DNA of 64,000 nucleotides, taken from NCBI RefSeq assembly GCF_003001695.1, contig NZ_PVYX01000001.1:1054001-1118000 (forward strand), written 5' to 3'. Below, in pieces: positions 26,465-36,127 of this stretch. The stretch comes from Flagellimonas meridianipacifica. GTDB lineage: Bacteria; Bacteroidota; Bacteroidia; Flavobacteriales; Flavobacteriaceae. Numbering within the stretch: the stretch's first letter is position 1; the number at the start of each line of letters is the position of its first letter. A model generated the notes under the pieces. That model was not told the DNA's origin. It did no database searches and saw nothing but the letters and a program-made list of their open reading frames with translations. The translations under genes were made by a program, and so were the position numbers.

Positions 26465-27583
26465 ATGACAAAGATTTTACGTAAGCCAAACCTAGTTCTG
26501 ACAACCTTATTTATTTTACTGCTTAATTCATCTTTATTTGCAAAAAGTGATGAAGGCCACGATGGAGCAGTAGACACCAAAGATGAAGTGGGAGAATATA
26601 TCTTACACCACATTAAAGACGCACATGACTTTCACCTTTTTTCATATACCGACAGTCACGGAGAACGCAAACATGTTGGATTTCCACTTCCGGTAATTGT
26701 ATGGTCAAGTAAAGGATTGACCACGTTCATGTCCTCCAAATTTCATCATGATGATTCAGGGCATCAAATTGTTGAGGCTAATGGAACGCGTTTTGTAAAA
26801 TTGCATAGTAAGATTTATGAATTGGAAGAAGGTGCTGAGGCAATTTCTTTTGATGAAACGCATCACCCAACCAACGCCCACAAAGTATTGGACTTTTCCA
26901 TTACCAAAAGTGTATTTGGTATTCTATTAGTTGGGCTTTTAATGTTTATCTGGTTTGCAGGATTGGCAAGGCAGTATAAAAAGAAACAGATTCCAACAGG
27001 TTTTGGACGAGTACTTGAGCCTCTAGTGCTATACGTAAGAGATGAAATCGCAAGACCAAATATTGGTGAGAAAAGATACCGAGAATTCACGGGATATTTA
27101 TTGACAGTTTTCTTCTTTATCTGGATACTGAATTTATTGGGATTAACCCCTTTAGGATTTAATGTTACAGGTCAATTAGCGGTAACGGCAGCTTTGGCCA
27201 TTTTCACTTTAATTATATACACCTTTAAAGGTAACAAAGGATATTGGGGTCACATGTTGTGGATGCCTGGTGTACCGTATTTAATTCGTCCAGTTCTTGC
27301 CATTATTGAAGTGGCAGGAGCATTTCTGATTAAACCATTCTCATTATTGGTTCGTTTGTTTGCGAACATTTCCGCAGGGCATATTGTGGTAATGAGTTTG
27401 ATTGCCATTATGGTTACTATGAAATCTGAAATGGGTGCTGTGGGAGCAACAAGTCTCTCATTCGTGCTTTCATTCTTTATAACATTAATTGAAGTTTTGG
27501 TTGCGTTCTTGCAAGCATACATATTTACTATGCTATCTGCGCTGTTTATTGGAATGGCAGTGGAAGAACACGATCATCATTAA
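26465..27583 (+). CDS. atpB: F0F1 ATP synthase subunit a
   Basis: 372 residues, longer than the ~270 of most bacteria because of a signal peptide and a ~120-residue His-rich periplasmic region (HHIKDAHDFH, KFHHDDSGHQ), a Bacteroidota feature. The membrane core carries the essential Arg in LLVRLFANISAGHIV and the terminal helix pair (ITLIEVLVAFLQAYIFTML) that forms the proton half-channels against the c-ring. First gene after the promoter at 26424. Confidence 0.95.
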   Translation: MTKILRKPNLVLTTLFILLLNSSLFAKSDEGHDGAVDTKDEVGEYILHHIKDAHDFHLFSYTDSHGERKHVGFPLPVIVWSSKGLTTFMSSKFHHDDSGHQIVEANGTRFVKLHSKIYELEEGAEAISFDETHHPTNAHKVLDFSITKSVFGILLVGLLMFIWFAGLARQYKKKQIPTGFGRVLEPLVLYVRDEIARPNIGEKRYREFTGYLLTVFFFIWILNLLGLTPLGFNVTGQLAVTAALAIFTLIIYTFKGNKGYWGHMLWMPGVPYLIRPVLAIIEVAGAFLIKPFSLLVRLFANISAGHIVVMSLIAIMVTMKSEMGAVGATSLSFVLSFFITLIEVLVAFLQAYIFTMLSALFIGMAVEEHDHH

Positions 27584-27620
27584 CGAGAATTTTATTTTGT
27601 TTAACTAGAAATAGATTATT

Positions 27621-27815
27621 ATGACAGTTCCAAATTTAGTAGGTGCAGGCCTTATTGTAATCGGTGCAGGTATCGGATTGGGTAAAATTGGTGGTAGTGC
27701 CATGGAAGGTATTGCTCGTCAACCAGAAGCTACTGGTAAAATCCAAACTGCGATGATTATTATCGCTGCACTATTGGAAGGTTTGGCATTCGGTGCGCTT
27801 TTCTTAGGAAAGTAA
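27621..27815 (+). CDS. atpE: F0F1 ATP synthase subunit c
   Basis: 64 residues, two membrane helices joined by the polar RQPE loop. The proton-carrying acid is E53 in ALLEGLAFGAL. The residue after it is Gly, not Ser/Thr, which points to H+ rather than Na+ coupling (inference from known ring motifs). The gly-rich first helix (GAGIGLGKIGGS) packs the ring. A strong hairpin follows at 27837-27869. Confidence 0.96.
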   Translation: MTVPNLVGAGLIVIGAGIGLGKIGGSAMEGIARQPEATGKIQTAMIIIAALLEGLAFGALFLGK

Positions 27816-27836
27816 TCCAATCGCAAAACAAAAACG

Positions 27837-27869
27837 CACCATTTTGCAACGATTGGTTGCAAAATGGTG
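27837..27869 (+). other. Perfect 14-bp hairpin between atpE and atpF
   Basis: CACCATTTTGCAAC (27837-27850) and GTTGCAAAATGGTG (27856-27869) pair exactly around loop GATTG. No U-tract follows (TTTAAAAAAG), so it is not a normal terminator. It is placed to stabilise or process the 3' end of atpE mRNA and raise subunit-c output; function is inferred. Confidence 0.8.
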
Positions 27870-27889
27870 TTTAAAAAAGAAATAAGATT

Positions 27890-28390
27890 ATGGAACAACT
27901 ATTAAACGATTTTTCACCAGGACTATTTGTAATGCAAACCGTGTTACTAATAGGTCTTATTTTCTTGTTGGTAAAATTTGCATGGAAGCCTATCTTGAAT
28001 TCGTTGGAAGATAGAGAAAAAGGAATCCAAGATGCTTTAGATGCTGCGGAATCTGCCAAGAAAGAAATGCAAAATATCACAGCAGATAGTGAGAGCTTGT
28101 TGAAAGAAGCTCGTGCCGAAAGAGAGTCCCTTTTAAAAGAAGCCAGAGAGCTTAAGGAGAAAATCTTGGCTGATGCCAAAGAGGAAGCCCAGAAAGAAGG
28201 GGACAAAATGATTGCAAAGGCGCAAGCCACTATTGAAAGTGAAAAGAAAGCCGCAGTTGCAGATATCAAAGCCCAAGTGGCCACACTTTCCATAGATATC
28301 GCAGAGAAAGTAATCAAGGATGAACTATCCAACAAAAGCAAGCAACAAAAGTTGGTTGATGATATGTTGGGGGACATCAAATTGAACTAA
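27890..28390 (+). CDS. atpF: F0F1 ATP synthase subunit b
   Basis: 166 residues. One N-terminal membrane helix (~10-30: FVMQTVLLIGLIFLLVKFAW), then KPILNSLEDREKGI and a long Ala/Glu/Lys-rich coiled coil of the peripheral stalk. Length is standard. Translation starts 20 bases after the intergenic hairpin; next gene follows by 7 bp. Confidence 0.95.
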   Translation: MEQLLNDFSPGLFVMQTVLLIGLIFLLVKFAWKPILNSLEDREKGIQDALDAAESAKKEMQNITADSESLLKEARAERESLLKEARELKEKILADAKEEAQKEGDKMIAKAQATIESEKKAAVADIKAQVATLSIDIAEKVIKDELSNKSKQQKLVDDMLGDIKLN

Positions 28391-28397
28391 AACCACT

Positions 28398-28937
28398 ATG
28401 AACGAAGGAAGAGCTGCCATACGTTACGCAAAAGCGACCCTTGATTTCGCCGTAGAAAAAAAATCCGCAGATAAGGTCGAAAAAGACATGCGTCTTATCA
28501 AGGATACTATCGCGGAGAACAAGGAGTTGGCTACGCTATTGGGAAGCCCTGTGGTAAAGAATGCGGATAAAAAGAATATCCTTAATGAAATTTTTAAGGA
28601 CTGCGGTGAGATTACCAAGGGTCTATTAGGAATTTTAACGGATAACAAAAGAGTGGATTTGCTCAAGGAAGTGGCCTTGAAGTATATCATTCAATATGAG
28701 CAGATGAAAGGTGAGGATGTAGCTTATGTTACTTCCGCAGTTCCTTTAAACGCTGCTCTTGAAAAGAAAATATTGGCAGAGGTGACCAAAATGACAGGGA
28801 AAAAGGTCACCCTCGAGAACAAAATAGATGAAAGCATCTTAGGAGGATTTGTGTTGCGCGTAGGAGATTTGCAATACGACGCCAGTATCTCGAACAAATT
28901 GAACGGATTAAAAAGAGAATTTACAAATAGTCTATAA
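28398..28937 (+). CDS. atpH: F0F1 ATP synthase subunit delta
   Basis: 179 residues of the OSCP/delta family: N-terminal six-helix domain ([30 protein letters not shown]) and the C-terminal hallmark [20 protein letters not shown]. Joins F1 to the b stalk. 2 bp from atpA, so translational coupling is likely. Confidence 0.95.
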   Translation: MNEGRAAIRYAKATLDFAVEKKSADKVEKDMRLIKDTIAENKELATLLGSPVVKNADKKNILNEIFKDCGEITKGLLGILTDNKRVDLLKEVALKYIIQYEQMKGEDVAYVTSAVPLNAALEKKILAEVTKMTGKKVTLENKIDESILGGFVLRVGDLQYDASISNKLNGLKREFTNSL

Positions 28938-28939
28938 AA

Positions 28940-30520
28940 ATGGCAGGAGTAAAAGCCGCTGAAGTATCAGCAATATTAAAAAAACAATTATCTGGGTTTG
29001 AAGCTACGGCATCTTTGGATGAAGTAGGTACCGTTTTGGAAGTAGGTGATGGTATTGCCCGGGTTTACGGACTTTCCAATGCTCAGTACGGAGAGTTGGT
29101 TGAGTTCGATGGAGGTATGGAAGGTATCGTTTTGAACTTGGAAGAAGATAACGTAGGTGTTGTATTGTTGGGCCCATCTAAGCTAGTAATGGAAGGTGCA
29201 ACTGTAAAAAGAACACAACGTATCGCTTCTATTAATGTTGGTGAAGGTATTGTTGGTCGTGTTGTGGATACTTTGGGTAACCCCATTGATGGTAAAGGTG
29301 CTATCTCTGGTGAAACCTATGAAATGCCCTTGGAACGAAAAGCACCTGGTGTTATCTATCGTCAGCCGGTAAATGAGCCATTGCAAACTGGGGTTAAAGC
29401 GATTGATGCCATGATTCCAATTGGAAGAGGGCAAAGGGAGTTGGTAATTGGCGACCGTCAGACAGGAAAGACTACGGTTTGTATCGATACCATCCTAAAC
29501 CAGAAAGAATTTTATGATGCTGGTGAGCCTGTGTACTGTATTTATGTTGCCGTGGGACAGAAGGCATCAACCGTTGCTGCTATCGCGAAGACTTTGGAAG
29601 ATAAAGGAGCTTTGGCATATACTACCATAGTTGCAGCAAATGCATCTGACCCTGCGCCTATGCAGGTATATGCTCCGTTTGCAGGTGCAGCAATTGGAGA
29701 GTATTTTAGAGATACAGGTCGCCCTGCTTTGATTATCTATGATGATTTATCAAAACAAGCCGTTGCCTATCGTGAGGTGTCTCTTCTTTTAAGAAGACCT
29801 CCAGGACGTGAAGCATACCCAGGTGACGTTTTCTACCTTCACTCAAGATTGTTGGAGCGTGCTGCAAAGGTGATTGCGGATGATGACATTGCAAAGAACA
29901 TGAATGACCTTCCGGATACTTTGAAGCCTATGGTGAAAGGTGGAGGTTCTTTAACTGCGCTTCCGATTATTGAGACACAAGCAGGTGACGTTTCCGCATA
30001 TATCCCCACCAACGTAATTTCCATTACGGATGGTCAGATTTTCTTGGAGCAGGATCTATTCAACCAAGGAGTTAGACCAGCGATTAATGTAGGTATTTCC
30101 GTATCACGTGTGGGTGGTTCTGCTCAGATTAAGTCCATGAAGAAAGTGGCAGGAACTTTGAAATTGGACCAAGCCCAGTTCCGTGAATTGGAAGCGTTCG
30201 CGAAATTCGGTTCTGACTTGGATGCTGCTACTTTAAATGTGATTGAAAAGGGGCGTAGAAACGTGGAGATTTTGAAGCAAGCACAAAATGACCCATTTAC
30301 GGTAGAAGACCAGGTGGCTATTATTTTTGCAGGTTCTAAGAATCTTTTGCGTGATGTGCCTGTTAACAAGGTAAAAGAATTTGAAAGAGATTTCATTGAG
30401 TTCTTAAATGCCAAGCACAGAGGCGTGTTGGATACGTTAAAAGCTGGAAAATTGACCGATGAGGTGACTGAAACATTGACAGCTGTTTGTAAAGATCTTT
30501 CAGAAAAATATAGAGGATAA
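28940..30520 (+). CDS. atpA: F0F1 ATP synthase subunit alpha
   Basis: 526 residues. N-terminal beta barrel, Walker A-like GDRQTGKT near residue 171, Walker B LIIYDDL and the signature [17 protein letters not shown]. Non-catalytic nucleotide-binding subunit of F1. The catalytic beta subunit gene (atpD) and epsilon (atpC) are not in the window, matching the split arrangement of many Flavobacteriia. Confidence 0.97.
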   Translation: MAGVKAAEVSAILKKQLSGFEATASLDEVGTVLEVGDGIARVYGLSNAQYGELVEFDGGMEGIVLNLEEDNVGVVLLGPSKLVMEGATVKRTQRIASINVGEGIVGRVVDTLGNPIDGKGAISGETYEMPLERKAPGVIYRQPVNEPLQTGVKAIDAMIPIGRGQRELVIGDRQTGKTTVCIDTILNQKEFYDAGEPVYCIYVAVGQKASTVAAIAKTLEDKGALAYTTIVAANASDPAPMQVYAPFAGAAIGEYFRDTGRPALIIYDDLSKQAVAYREVSLLLRRPPGREAYPGDVFYLHSRLLERAAKVIADDDIAKNMNDLPDTLKPMVKGGGSLTALPIIETQAGDVSAYIPTNVISITDGQIFLEQDLFNQGVRPAINVGISVSRVGGSAQIKSMKKVAGTLKLDQAQFRELEAFAKFGSDLDAATLNVIEKGRRNVEILKQAQNDPFTVEDQVAIIFAGSKNLLRDVPVNKVKEFERDFIEFLNAKHRGVLDTLKAGKLTDEVTETLTAVCKDLSEKYRG

Positions 30521-30525
30521 TGAAC

Positions 30526-30614
30526 TGTTATTCCTGCCTTTATTCTGAGCACAGTCAAAGGGAGGTAGGAATCCAGACTATCTAAAAGGTTTACGCATCA
30601 ATTGCGGAATGACA
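30526..30614. repeat. REP-like palindromic element between atpA and atpG
   Basis: Outer arms TGTTATTCC (30526-30534) and GGAATGACA (30606-30614) match at 8 of 9 positions. An inner pair ATTCCTGCC / GGTAGGAAT (30530-30538 and 30564-30572) can also form. Its TGAGCACAGTC stretch resembles the GAGCGCAGT core of 19977-20045. No ORF is present. Confidence 0.6.
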
Positions 30615-30624
30615 AACAAATAGA

Positions 30625-31485
30625 ATGGCAAACTTAAAAGAAATACGCAATAGAATTTCCACGGTTTCCTCAACCATGCAGATTACCAGTGCCATGAAAA
30701 TGGTTTCTGCTGCCAAGTTGAAGAAAGCCCAGGATGCCATTACGGCCATGCGTCCTTATGCCAATAAGCTTACCGAACTTTTACAAAGTTTAAGCGCCAG
30801 CTTGGATGGTGATGCTGGGAGTGCTTATGCCGATAATCGCGAGGTAAACAAGGTTTTAGTAGTGGCAATTTCATCGAACAGGGGACTTTGCGGTGCTTTT
30901 AACTCCAACATCGCAAAGCAATGTGCTGTATTGGTGAATGACACCTATGCAGGTAAAGAAGTCGATTTCGTGGCCATTGGAAAAAAGGTGAACGACGGAT
31001 TGAGTAAAAAATCAAACGTAGTTGGCAACAAAAGCGAGGTCTTTGATGACTTGACGTTTGACGCCGTTTCTGAAATTGCCGAAGAGTTGATGGCCAGATT
31101 CACAGATGGCGATTATGATAGAATTGAATTGGTGTATAACAAGTTCAAAAATGCCGCTACTCAAATCGTAATGACGGAGCAATTTTTGCCCATCGTACCC
31201 ATTGAGGGAGATAATCAAAACGGTGGAGATTACATCTTTGAACCGGAAAAAGCGGAGATTGTTGAGCAGCTGATTCCGAAATCATTAAAGACTCAATTGT
31301 ACAAGGCTATCCGAGATTCTTTCGCCAGTGAACATGGAGCCCGTATGACAGCTATGCACAAAGCTACCGATAATGCAAAAGAATTGAGAGACCAGTTGAA
31401 GTTGACGTATAACAAAGCAAGACAAGCTGCGATTACCAATGAAATCCTTGAGATTGTTGGTGGAGCTGAAGCATTGAACAATTAA
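30625..31485 (+). CDS. atpG: F0F1 ATP synthase subunit gamma
   Basis: 286 residues. N-terminal helix LKEIRNRISTVSSTMQITSAMKMVSAAKL and C-terminal KLTYNKARQAAITNEILEIVGGAEAL are the two coiled-coil strands of the rotor shaft. The central Rossmann-like part contains SSNRGLCGAFNSNI. Last gene of the operon, closed by the terminator at 31512. Confidence 0.96.
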   Translation: MANLKEIRNRISTVSSTMQITSAMKMVSAAKLKKAQDAITAMRPYANKLTELLQSLSASLDGDAGSAYADNREVNKVLVVAISSNRGLCGAFNSNIAKQCAVLVNDTYAGKEVDFVAIGKKVNDGLSKKSNVVGNKSEVFDDLTFDAVSEIAEELMARFTDGDYDRIELVYNKFKNAATQIVMTEQFLPIVPIEGDNQNGGDYIFEPEKAEIVEQLIPKSLKTQLYKAIRDSFASEHGARMTAMHKATDNAKELRDQLKLTYNKARQAAITNEILEIVGGAEALNN

Positions 31486-31511
31486 AAAATTTGTTCAGTA
31501 AAACAACATAC

Positions 31512-31541
31512 AAGCCTCACTTTATAGTGGGGCTTTTTATT
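31512..31541 (+). terminator. Intrinsic terminator of the ATP synthase operon
   Basis: AGCCTCAC (31513-31520) pairs with GTGGGGCT (31527-31534, one G-U), followed by TTTTTATT. Confidence 0.85.
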
Positions 31542-31560
31542 GGAGATAAACCAAGTTCCA

Positions 31561-32784
31561 GTGAAATCTAAGAAGACTGCATTACTTTTTATTTTCATCA
31601 CCATTTTGGTTGATGTTATCGGTATTGGAATTATTGCACCAATAATTCCTGAGTTTATCATGCAATTAACGGGCGAAGGAAACCATATGGCTGTGATTTA
31701 TGGAATGTGGTTGACCACGGCTTTTGCGGGAATGCAGTTTTTGTTTTCTCCGGTAATGGGTGAGATTTCTGATAGGTACGGTCGTAAGCCCATTCTTTTA
31801 TTATCCCTTCTTGGATTAAGTTTTGATTATTTGGTTCACGCTTGGGCACCCACCATTATGTGGCTTTTTGTTGGACGGTTCTTGGCGGGTATTACTGGAG
31901 CCAGTGTGACTGTTGCAACGGCCTACATTGCAGATATCAGTACGGTAGAAGAAAAGGCAAAGAACTTCGGTTTAATTGGTGCTGCTTTTGGGTTGGGGTT
32001 TATCATTGGTCCCGGTATTGGGGGATTTTTCGGAGATATCAATATTCGATTACCCTTCTACATTGCTGCAGGTTTGACTTTTGCAAACTTTCTGTTTGGA
32101 TACTTCGTGGTACCTGAATCTTTATCCAAAGAAAAGAGAAGACCCATAGATAAAATGAAAATGATTCCCGGGGTTTCTTTGGTCGCATTACGAAGATATA
32201 AAGGGGTGTTGATATTGATATTTGCCTTTTTTATGGCAAATTTGGCTGGGCAGGCTTTACCGTCGGTATGGTCTTATTACTGTATTGAGCTTTTTAGTTG
32301 GAGTCCAAAGCAAATTGGAGTTTCTTTGGTCGTTGTAGGTTTATTGGTGGCTTTTGTTCAAGGCTTTTTGGTAGGCAAAGCAGTAGAATGGTTTGGGAAA
32401 CGAAAAGTAGTTACCATTGGATTTTTACTTTGGACCTTGGGAATGTTCTTGTTCTCCCAAGCTGACGAACCTTGGATGTTATATGCATTTTTGATTCCTT
32501 ATGCACTTGGCGGGATAGCCGGACCAACCGTGCAAGGTATAATTTCGAACCAAGTTTCTGAAAAGGAACAGGGCATCCTTCAGGGCTCCATTACGAGTTT
32601 GGTAAGCATAACTGCTATTCTTGGCCAATTGGTATTTGCGCCGGTGTTCTATTATTTCATTCGTCCTGAAACCACCTTTTACTTTCCCGGAGCGGCTTAT
32701 GCACTCGGTGCGATTTTTTTATTGATTGCTCTTATTCTTGCCATAACGGCAATGAAGCGAATGGATACCGCTGGTAGTCTTTAA
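31561..32784 (+). CDS. MFS transporter, TCR/Tet family
   Basis: 407 residues from GTG 31561. A TTG at 31540 lies inside the terminator tail and is a poorer choice. Twelve helices; motif A between helices 2 and 3 is MGEISDRYGRKPIL, and motif C-like GAAFGLGFIIGPGIGG is in helix 5. These are marks of the tetracycline-resistance-type drug/H+ antiporter subfamily. Members in flavobacteria are mostly uncharacterised effluxers, so drug resistance should not be assumed. Converges on the sulfatase gene with a 10-bp gap. Confidence 0.85.
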   Translation: MKSKKTALLFIFITILVDVIGIGIIAPIIPEFIMQLTGEGNHMAVIYGMWLTTAFAGMQFLFSPVMGEISDRYGRKPILLLSLLGLSFDYLVHAWAPTIMWLFVGRFLAGITGASVTVATAYIADISTVEEKAKNFGLIGAAFGLGFIIGPGIGGFFGDINIRLPFYIAAGLTFANFLFGYFVVPESLSKEKRRPIDKMKMIPGVSLVALRRYKGVLILIFAFFMANLAGQALPSVWSYYCIELFSWSPKQIGVSLVVVGLLVAFVQGFLVGKAVEWFGKRKVVTIGFLLWTLGMFLFSQADEPWMLYAFLIPYALGGIAGPTVQGIISNQVSEKEQGILQGSITSLVSITAILGQLVFAPVFYYFIRPETTFYFPGAAYALGAIFLLIALILAITAMKRMDTAGSL

Positions 32785-32794
32785 AGAGATGGTC

Positions 32795-34450
32795 TCAAGA
32801 CTTGTTGAGCGGAGAATCAATATTATTGGCCTTATGGATTTCAATATATTGTTGGTTTAATTCATCCGAATCTTTGTATTGTACTCGTAGCTCATCCAAT
32901 TTTACTTTCAGTTCCTTGACTACATCAGCGTAAGCGGGGTCATCGTAGACATTGTTCATTTCCTGTGGGTCTTTCTTTCGGTCATATAGTTCCCATTCGT
33001 CAACATCATAATAGAAATGAGCCAGTTTATAGTCAATAGTAACAATCCCATAGTGTCTTTTTACTTGATGTACGGCCGGGTATTCGTAGTAATGATAGTA
33101 AACTGCATCACGAGTCCATCCTTCAGTATTGCTAGTTAAAAGTGGCATTAAACTTTCTCCTTGCATATCTTCAGGGGCTTCTATTTGGGCCGCATCCAAA
33201 AAGGTCTGGGCGAAATCTAGGTTTTGCACCATTTCTTCATTGGTGATTCCTGGTTTGATTTGATTGGGCCAACGAATCAATAAAGGAGTTTTGAAGGATT
33301 CGTTGTAAATAAACCGCTTATCAAACCAACCATGCTCTCCCAGATAGAACCCTTGATCAGAGGTATAGACCACCATTGTATTGTCAGATAGATTGTTGTC
33401 ATCCAAATAACTCAAAACCCGCCCTATATTGTCGTCGACCGAAGAGACACAAGCCAGGTAATCCTGCATGTATCTTTGATATTTCCATTTCATTTTTTCT
33501 TCTTCGGTCATATTAGGCCAATGCTCTTCAAAATCTTTGTTTATGACATCAAGTATAGGTTCATAGGCCGCCTTCTGTGCTTCTGTAATTCGTTCCGTAT
33601 AGGGTTTATCAAACCCACCTTCATACTCTCTTACCTTTGGACTAAGGTTTTTCATTCTTGAGGTTACCTCTGGTCTAATTTTGCTGTCATGGTTGTACAT
33701 CATGTCGTTCAGCAAATTCATTTCCGCGGTCCTTGCCGCAGTCCCTCTATTCTCATAGTTATCGAACAAAGATTCAGGTTCCGGAAACTCCTTGCCCAAA
33801 AATTCCTTGAATTTGTCCGGTCTAGGCCACCACGGTCTATGTGGGGCTTTATGTAGATACATCAGCATAAAGGGTTTTACCGTATCTCTTTTGGTATCCA
33901 ACCAATCCAATGTCAAATCTGTGATGACGTCGGTCACGTAACCTTCAATTCGGGTAGTATCTCCGGTTTTTGTAATAAAATCAGGGTTGATGTAGGAACC
34001 CTGTCCAGGAAGAATCATGAATTCGTCCACGCCCTTGGGATTATTCCCAAAATGAAGTTTTCCGAACATAGCGGTTTGATAACCTGCATTTTGAAAAATC
34101 TGTGGGAATGTAACTTGGGTAGTATCAAAGGGCATTTGGTTATCCACTTTACCGTTGATATGGGTGTGTTTTCCCGTTAGTATGGTGGCCCTTGAAGGTG
34201 CACATATTGAATTGGAAACGCAGGCATTGGTAAAAACGATACCTTCTTTTCCAATACGGTCAATATTAGGGGTTTGAATTAACCTGTCGTCATAGGCACT
34301 AATCGCCTGATAAGCATGGTCATCAGACATTATGAATATGATGTTGGGCCGTTCAGTAACCTTTGCTTTTTCCTCTTTTTTTTCTTGGCAGCCCGTGAAA
34401 ATAAACATGCAAACAAAGGAGAGAACCAAAGGGATATGGAGAGTTTTCAT
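32795..34450 (-). CDS. Lipoprotein sulfatase (family S1)
   Basis: 551 residues. Lipid Cys21 in FIFTGC. Metal ligands D43-D44 in MSDDH. The formylglycine motif C-x-P-S-R is C83-A-P-S-R in SICAPSRATILTGKH, Cys type, which needs an anaerobic- or FGE-type maturase. The second metal set is in VVYTSDQGFYLGEHGWFDKR. The closest look is to iduronate/heparan or glucosamine-6-sulfatase-like enzymes of marine polysaccharide users. It is a lone sulfatase with no SusCD or glycoside hydrolase neighbours here, so substrate is unknown. Divergent from the flippase gene. Confidence 0.9.
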   Translation of the reverse strand: MKTLHIPLVLSFVCMFIFTGCQEKKEEKAKVTERPNIIFIMSDDHAYQAISAYDDRLIQTPNIDRIGKEGIVFTNACVSNSICAPSRATILTGKHTHINGKVDNQMPFDTTQVTFPQIFQNAGYQTAMFGKLHFGNNPKGVDEFMILPGQGSYINPDFITKTGDTTRIEGYVTDVITDLTLDWLDTKRDTVKPFMLMYLHKAPHRPWWPRPDKFKEFLGKEFPEPESLFDNYENRGTAARTAEMNLLNDMMYNHDSKIRPEVTSRMKNLSPKVREYEGGFDKPYTERITEAQKAAYEPILDVINKDFEEHWPNMTEEEKMKWKYQRYMQDYLACVSSVDDNIGRVLSYLDDNNLSDNTMVVYTSDQGFYLGEHGWFDKRFIYNESFKTPLLIRWPNQIKPGITNEEMVQNLDFAQTFLDAAQIEAPEDMQGESLMPLLTSNTEGWTRDAVYYHYYEYPAVHQVKRHYGIVTIDYKLAHFYYDVDEWELYDRKKDPQEMNNVYDDPAYADVVKELKVKLDELRVQYKDSDELNQQYIEIHKANNIDSPLNKS

Positions 34451-34588
34451 TGGTCTTACAGTTAGTCTATGAAGATAGCGAATATTTAAGTCTGTTTTTT
34501 GAAATTCTTCGGAATCCGTTATTCATGTATTCAGGTGATAGCAACTTCACGGTTTTGTGTAACTTGCACAGGGTTAAACCAATCCTAG

Positions 34589-36064
34589 TTGAATCCTTTA
34601 AAAAAGCTCTTTAAGCAAACCTTTATTTATGGATTGGCCACTGTATTGCCAAGGGTCATTTCTTTTTTCCTGTTACCGTTGTACACTTCGGTATTTGAAA
34701 ATGCCTCAGGATACGGACAATACACCAACATTTATGCTTGGATTGCCATTTTCAATGTGTTTTTGGCTTATGGTATGGAAACTACATTCTTTAGGTTTTA
34801 TAACAAGAATAAGGATAAAGAAAATGTAGTTTCAACAGCACTTCTCTCCTTATTAGGTTCATCTCTATTGTTTTTGATTTTTGCCATGACCGTTAAGGGT
34901 TGGTTTGCAAATTTCACCAATATAGATGCGGAATACATTCGGTTTACTACCTATATCCTGGTTTTGGATGCATTGGCAATCGTACCATTTGCATTACTGA
35001 GAGCCAATGAAAAGCCCATGCGGTATGGCTTGCTAAAGGTTATCAATGTGGCCATAAATTTGGGCTTTAATGTGTTTTTCCTATTGATACTTCCTGGGAT
35101 GTCGGGGGAAAACAATGAAGGCTTTACGGCCTCATTATATAGAGAAGGTTGGGAAATCCAGTACATATTTATTTCCAACATCATTGCAAGTGGAATTACA
35201 CTATTGTTCCTTTTACCAACCTATTTCAGGGTTAAATTTCGCTTTGATGTTTCCCTTTGGAAACAGATGCTGAAATATGCGGGACCTATCCTTATAGCTG
35301 GAATTGCTTTTACAATAAATGAGGTTCTGGATAAAATTCTACTTACAGAGTTGCTTCCGGATAACATCGCAGAGGCTGAAGTGGGAAAATATGGGGCTTG
35401 CTATAAACTGGCTTTGTTCATGACATTGTTTGGAACTGCTTTTCGAATGGGAGTGGAACCGTTTTTCTTCAGTCATGCCAATAAGGAAAACCCTCAGAAA
35501 ACCTACGCTCAGATTACCAACTATTTTATCATATTGGGTAGCGTAATTCTCCTGGGAGTTGTGGTTTTTATAAATGTTCTTGCAAAACTGTTGATTCGCA
35601 ATTCTGTGTATTGGGAAGCGTTGGATGTTGTTCCCATTATTCTATTGGGGAGCCTTTGTTTAGGCATTTATCATAATTTATCGGTATGGTATAAAATTAC
35701 GGATAAGACAAAATATGGCGCCTACATCTCATCCGTTGGAGCGCTTGCAACTTTATTTATCAATTTTGTTTTCATTCCAAAAATTGGTTACATGGCTTCT
35801 GCCCTGGCAACTTTGATTGCGTATGCCACTATGATGATTCTTTCGTATTCTCTTGGAAAGAAGCATTATCCAATTCCTTACAACATGAGGAAGATTACCT
35901 TCTATTTGGGATTGTCCATTCTGTTTTCAGTGCTTTCCTTTTACGTTTTTAACCGAAATTTAATAGCTGGAGGGGCGCTTCTTTTGTTATTTTTGATATT
36001 GATATATAAGTTGGAAGGAGAAAATCTCCGTACCATTTTTCAATCCACATCCAAAACACAGTAA
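34589..36064 (+). CDS. Polysaccharide/lipid-linked oligosaccharide flippase (MOP superfamily)
   Basis: 491 residues starting at TTG 34589 (LNPLKKLFKQTFIYG). About 14 hydrophobic helices. The N-terminal FKQTFIYGLATVLPRVISFFLLPLYT block is typical of Wzx-like PST transporters (MATE/MOP fold). It heads a plus-strand series with dut and a sugar-nucleotidyltransferase gene, consistent with export of a lipid-linked glycan. Substrate not determinable. Confidence 0.88.
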   Translation: MNPLKKLFKQTFIYGLATVLPRVISFFLLPLYTSVFENASGYGQYTNIYAWIAIFNVFLAYGMETTFFRFYNKNKDKENVVSTALLSLLGSSLLFLIFAMTVKGWFANFTNIDAEYIRFTTYILVLDALAIVPFALLRANEKPMRYGLLKVINVAINLGFNVFFLLILPGMSGENNEGFTASLYREGWEIQYIFISNIIASGITLLFLLPTYFRVKFRFDVSLWKQMLKYAGPILIAGIAFTINEVLDKILLTELLPDNIAEAEVGKYGACYKLALFMTLFGTAFRMGVEPFFFSHANKENPQKTYAQITNYFIILGSVILLGVVVFINVLAKLLIRNSVYWEALDVVPIILLGSLCLGIYHNLSVWYKITDKTKYGAYISSVGALATLFINFVFIPKIGYMASALATLIAYATMMILSYSLGKKHYPIPYNMRKITFYLGLSILFSVLSFYVFNRNLIAGGALLLLFLILIYKLEGENLRTIFQSTSKTQ

Positions 36065-36127
36065 ATAGGGATAGAGATAGTACTTTCCGAAATATGATTC
36101 TAACCATTATACAGCCAAATCAAAAAA

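Noticed and set aside
27871..28380. 169-residue minus-strand ORF
   Set aside because: Antisense to atpF; Ser/Phe-rich shadow of the Ala/Glu coiled coil with no start signal.
31540..31560. TTG start for the MFS transporter
   Set aside because: It is embedded in the terminator tail of the ATP synthase operon; GTG 31561 gives the normal N terminus.
32795..34450. Polysaccharide utilisation locus around the sulfatase
   Set aside because: No SusC/SusD pair, glycoside hydrolase or anaerobic sulfatase-maturing enzyme is in the surrounding genes.
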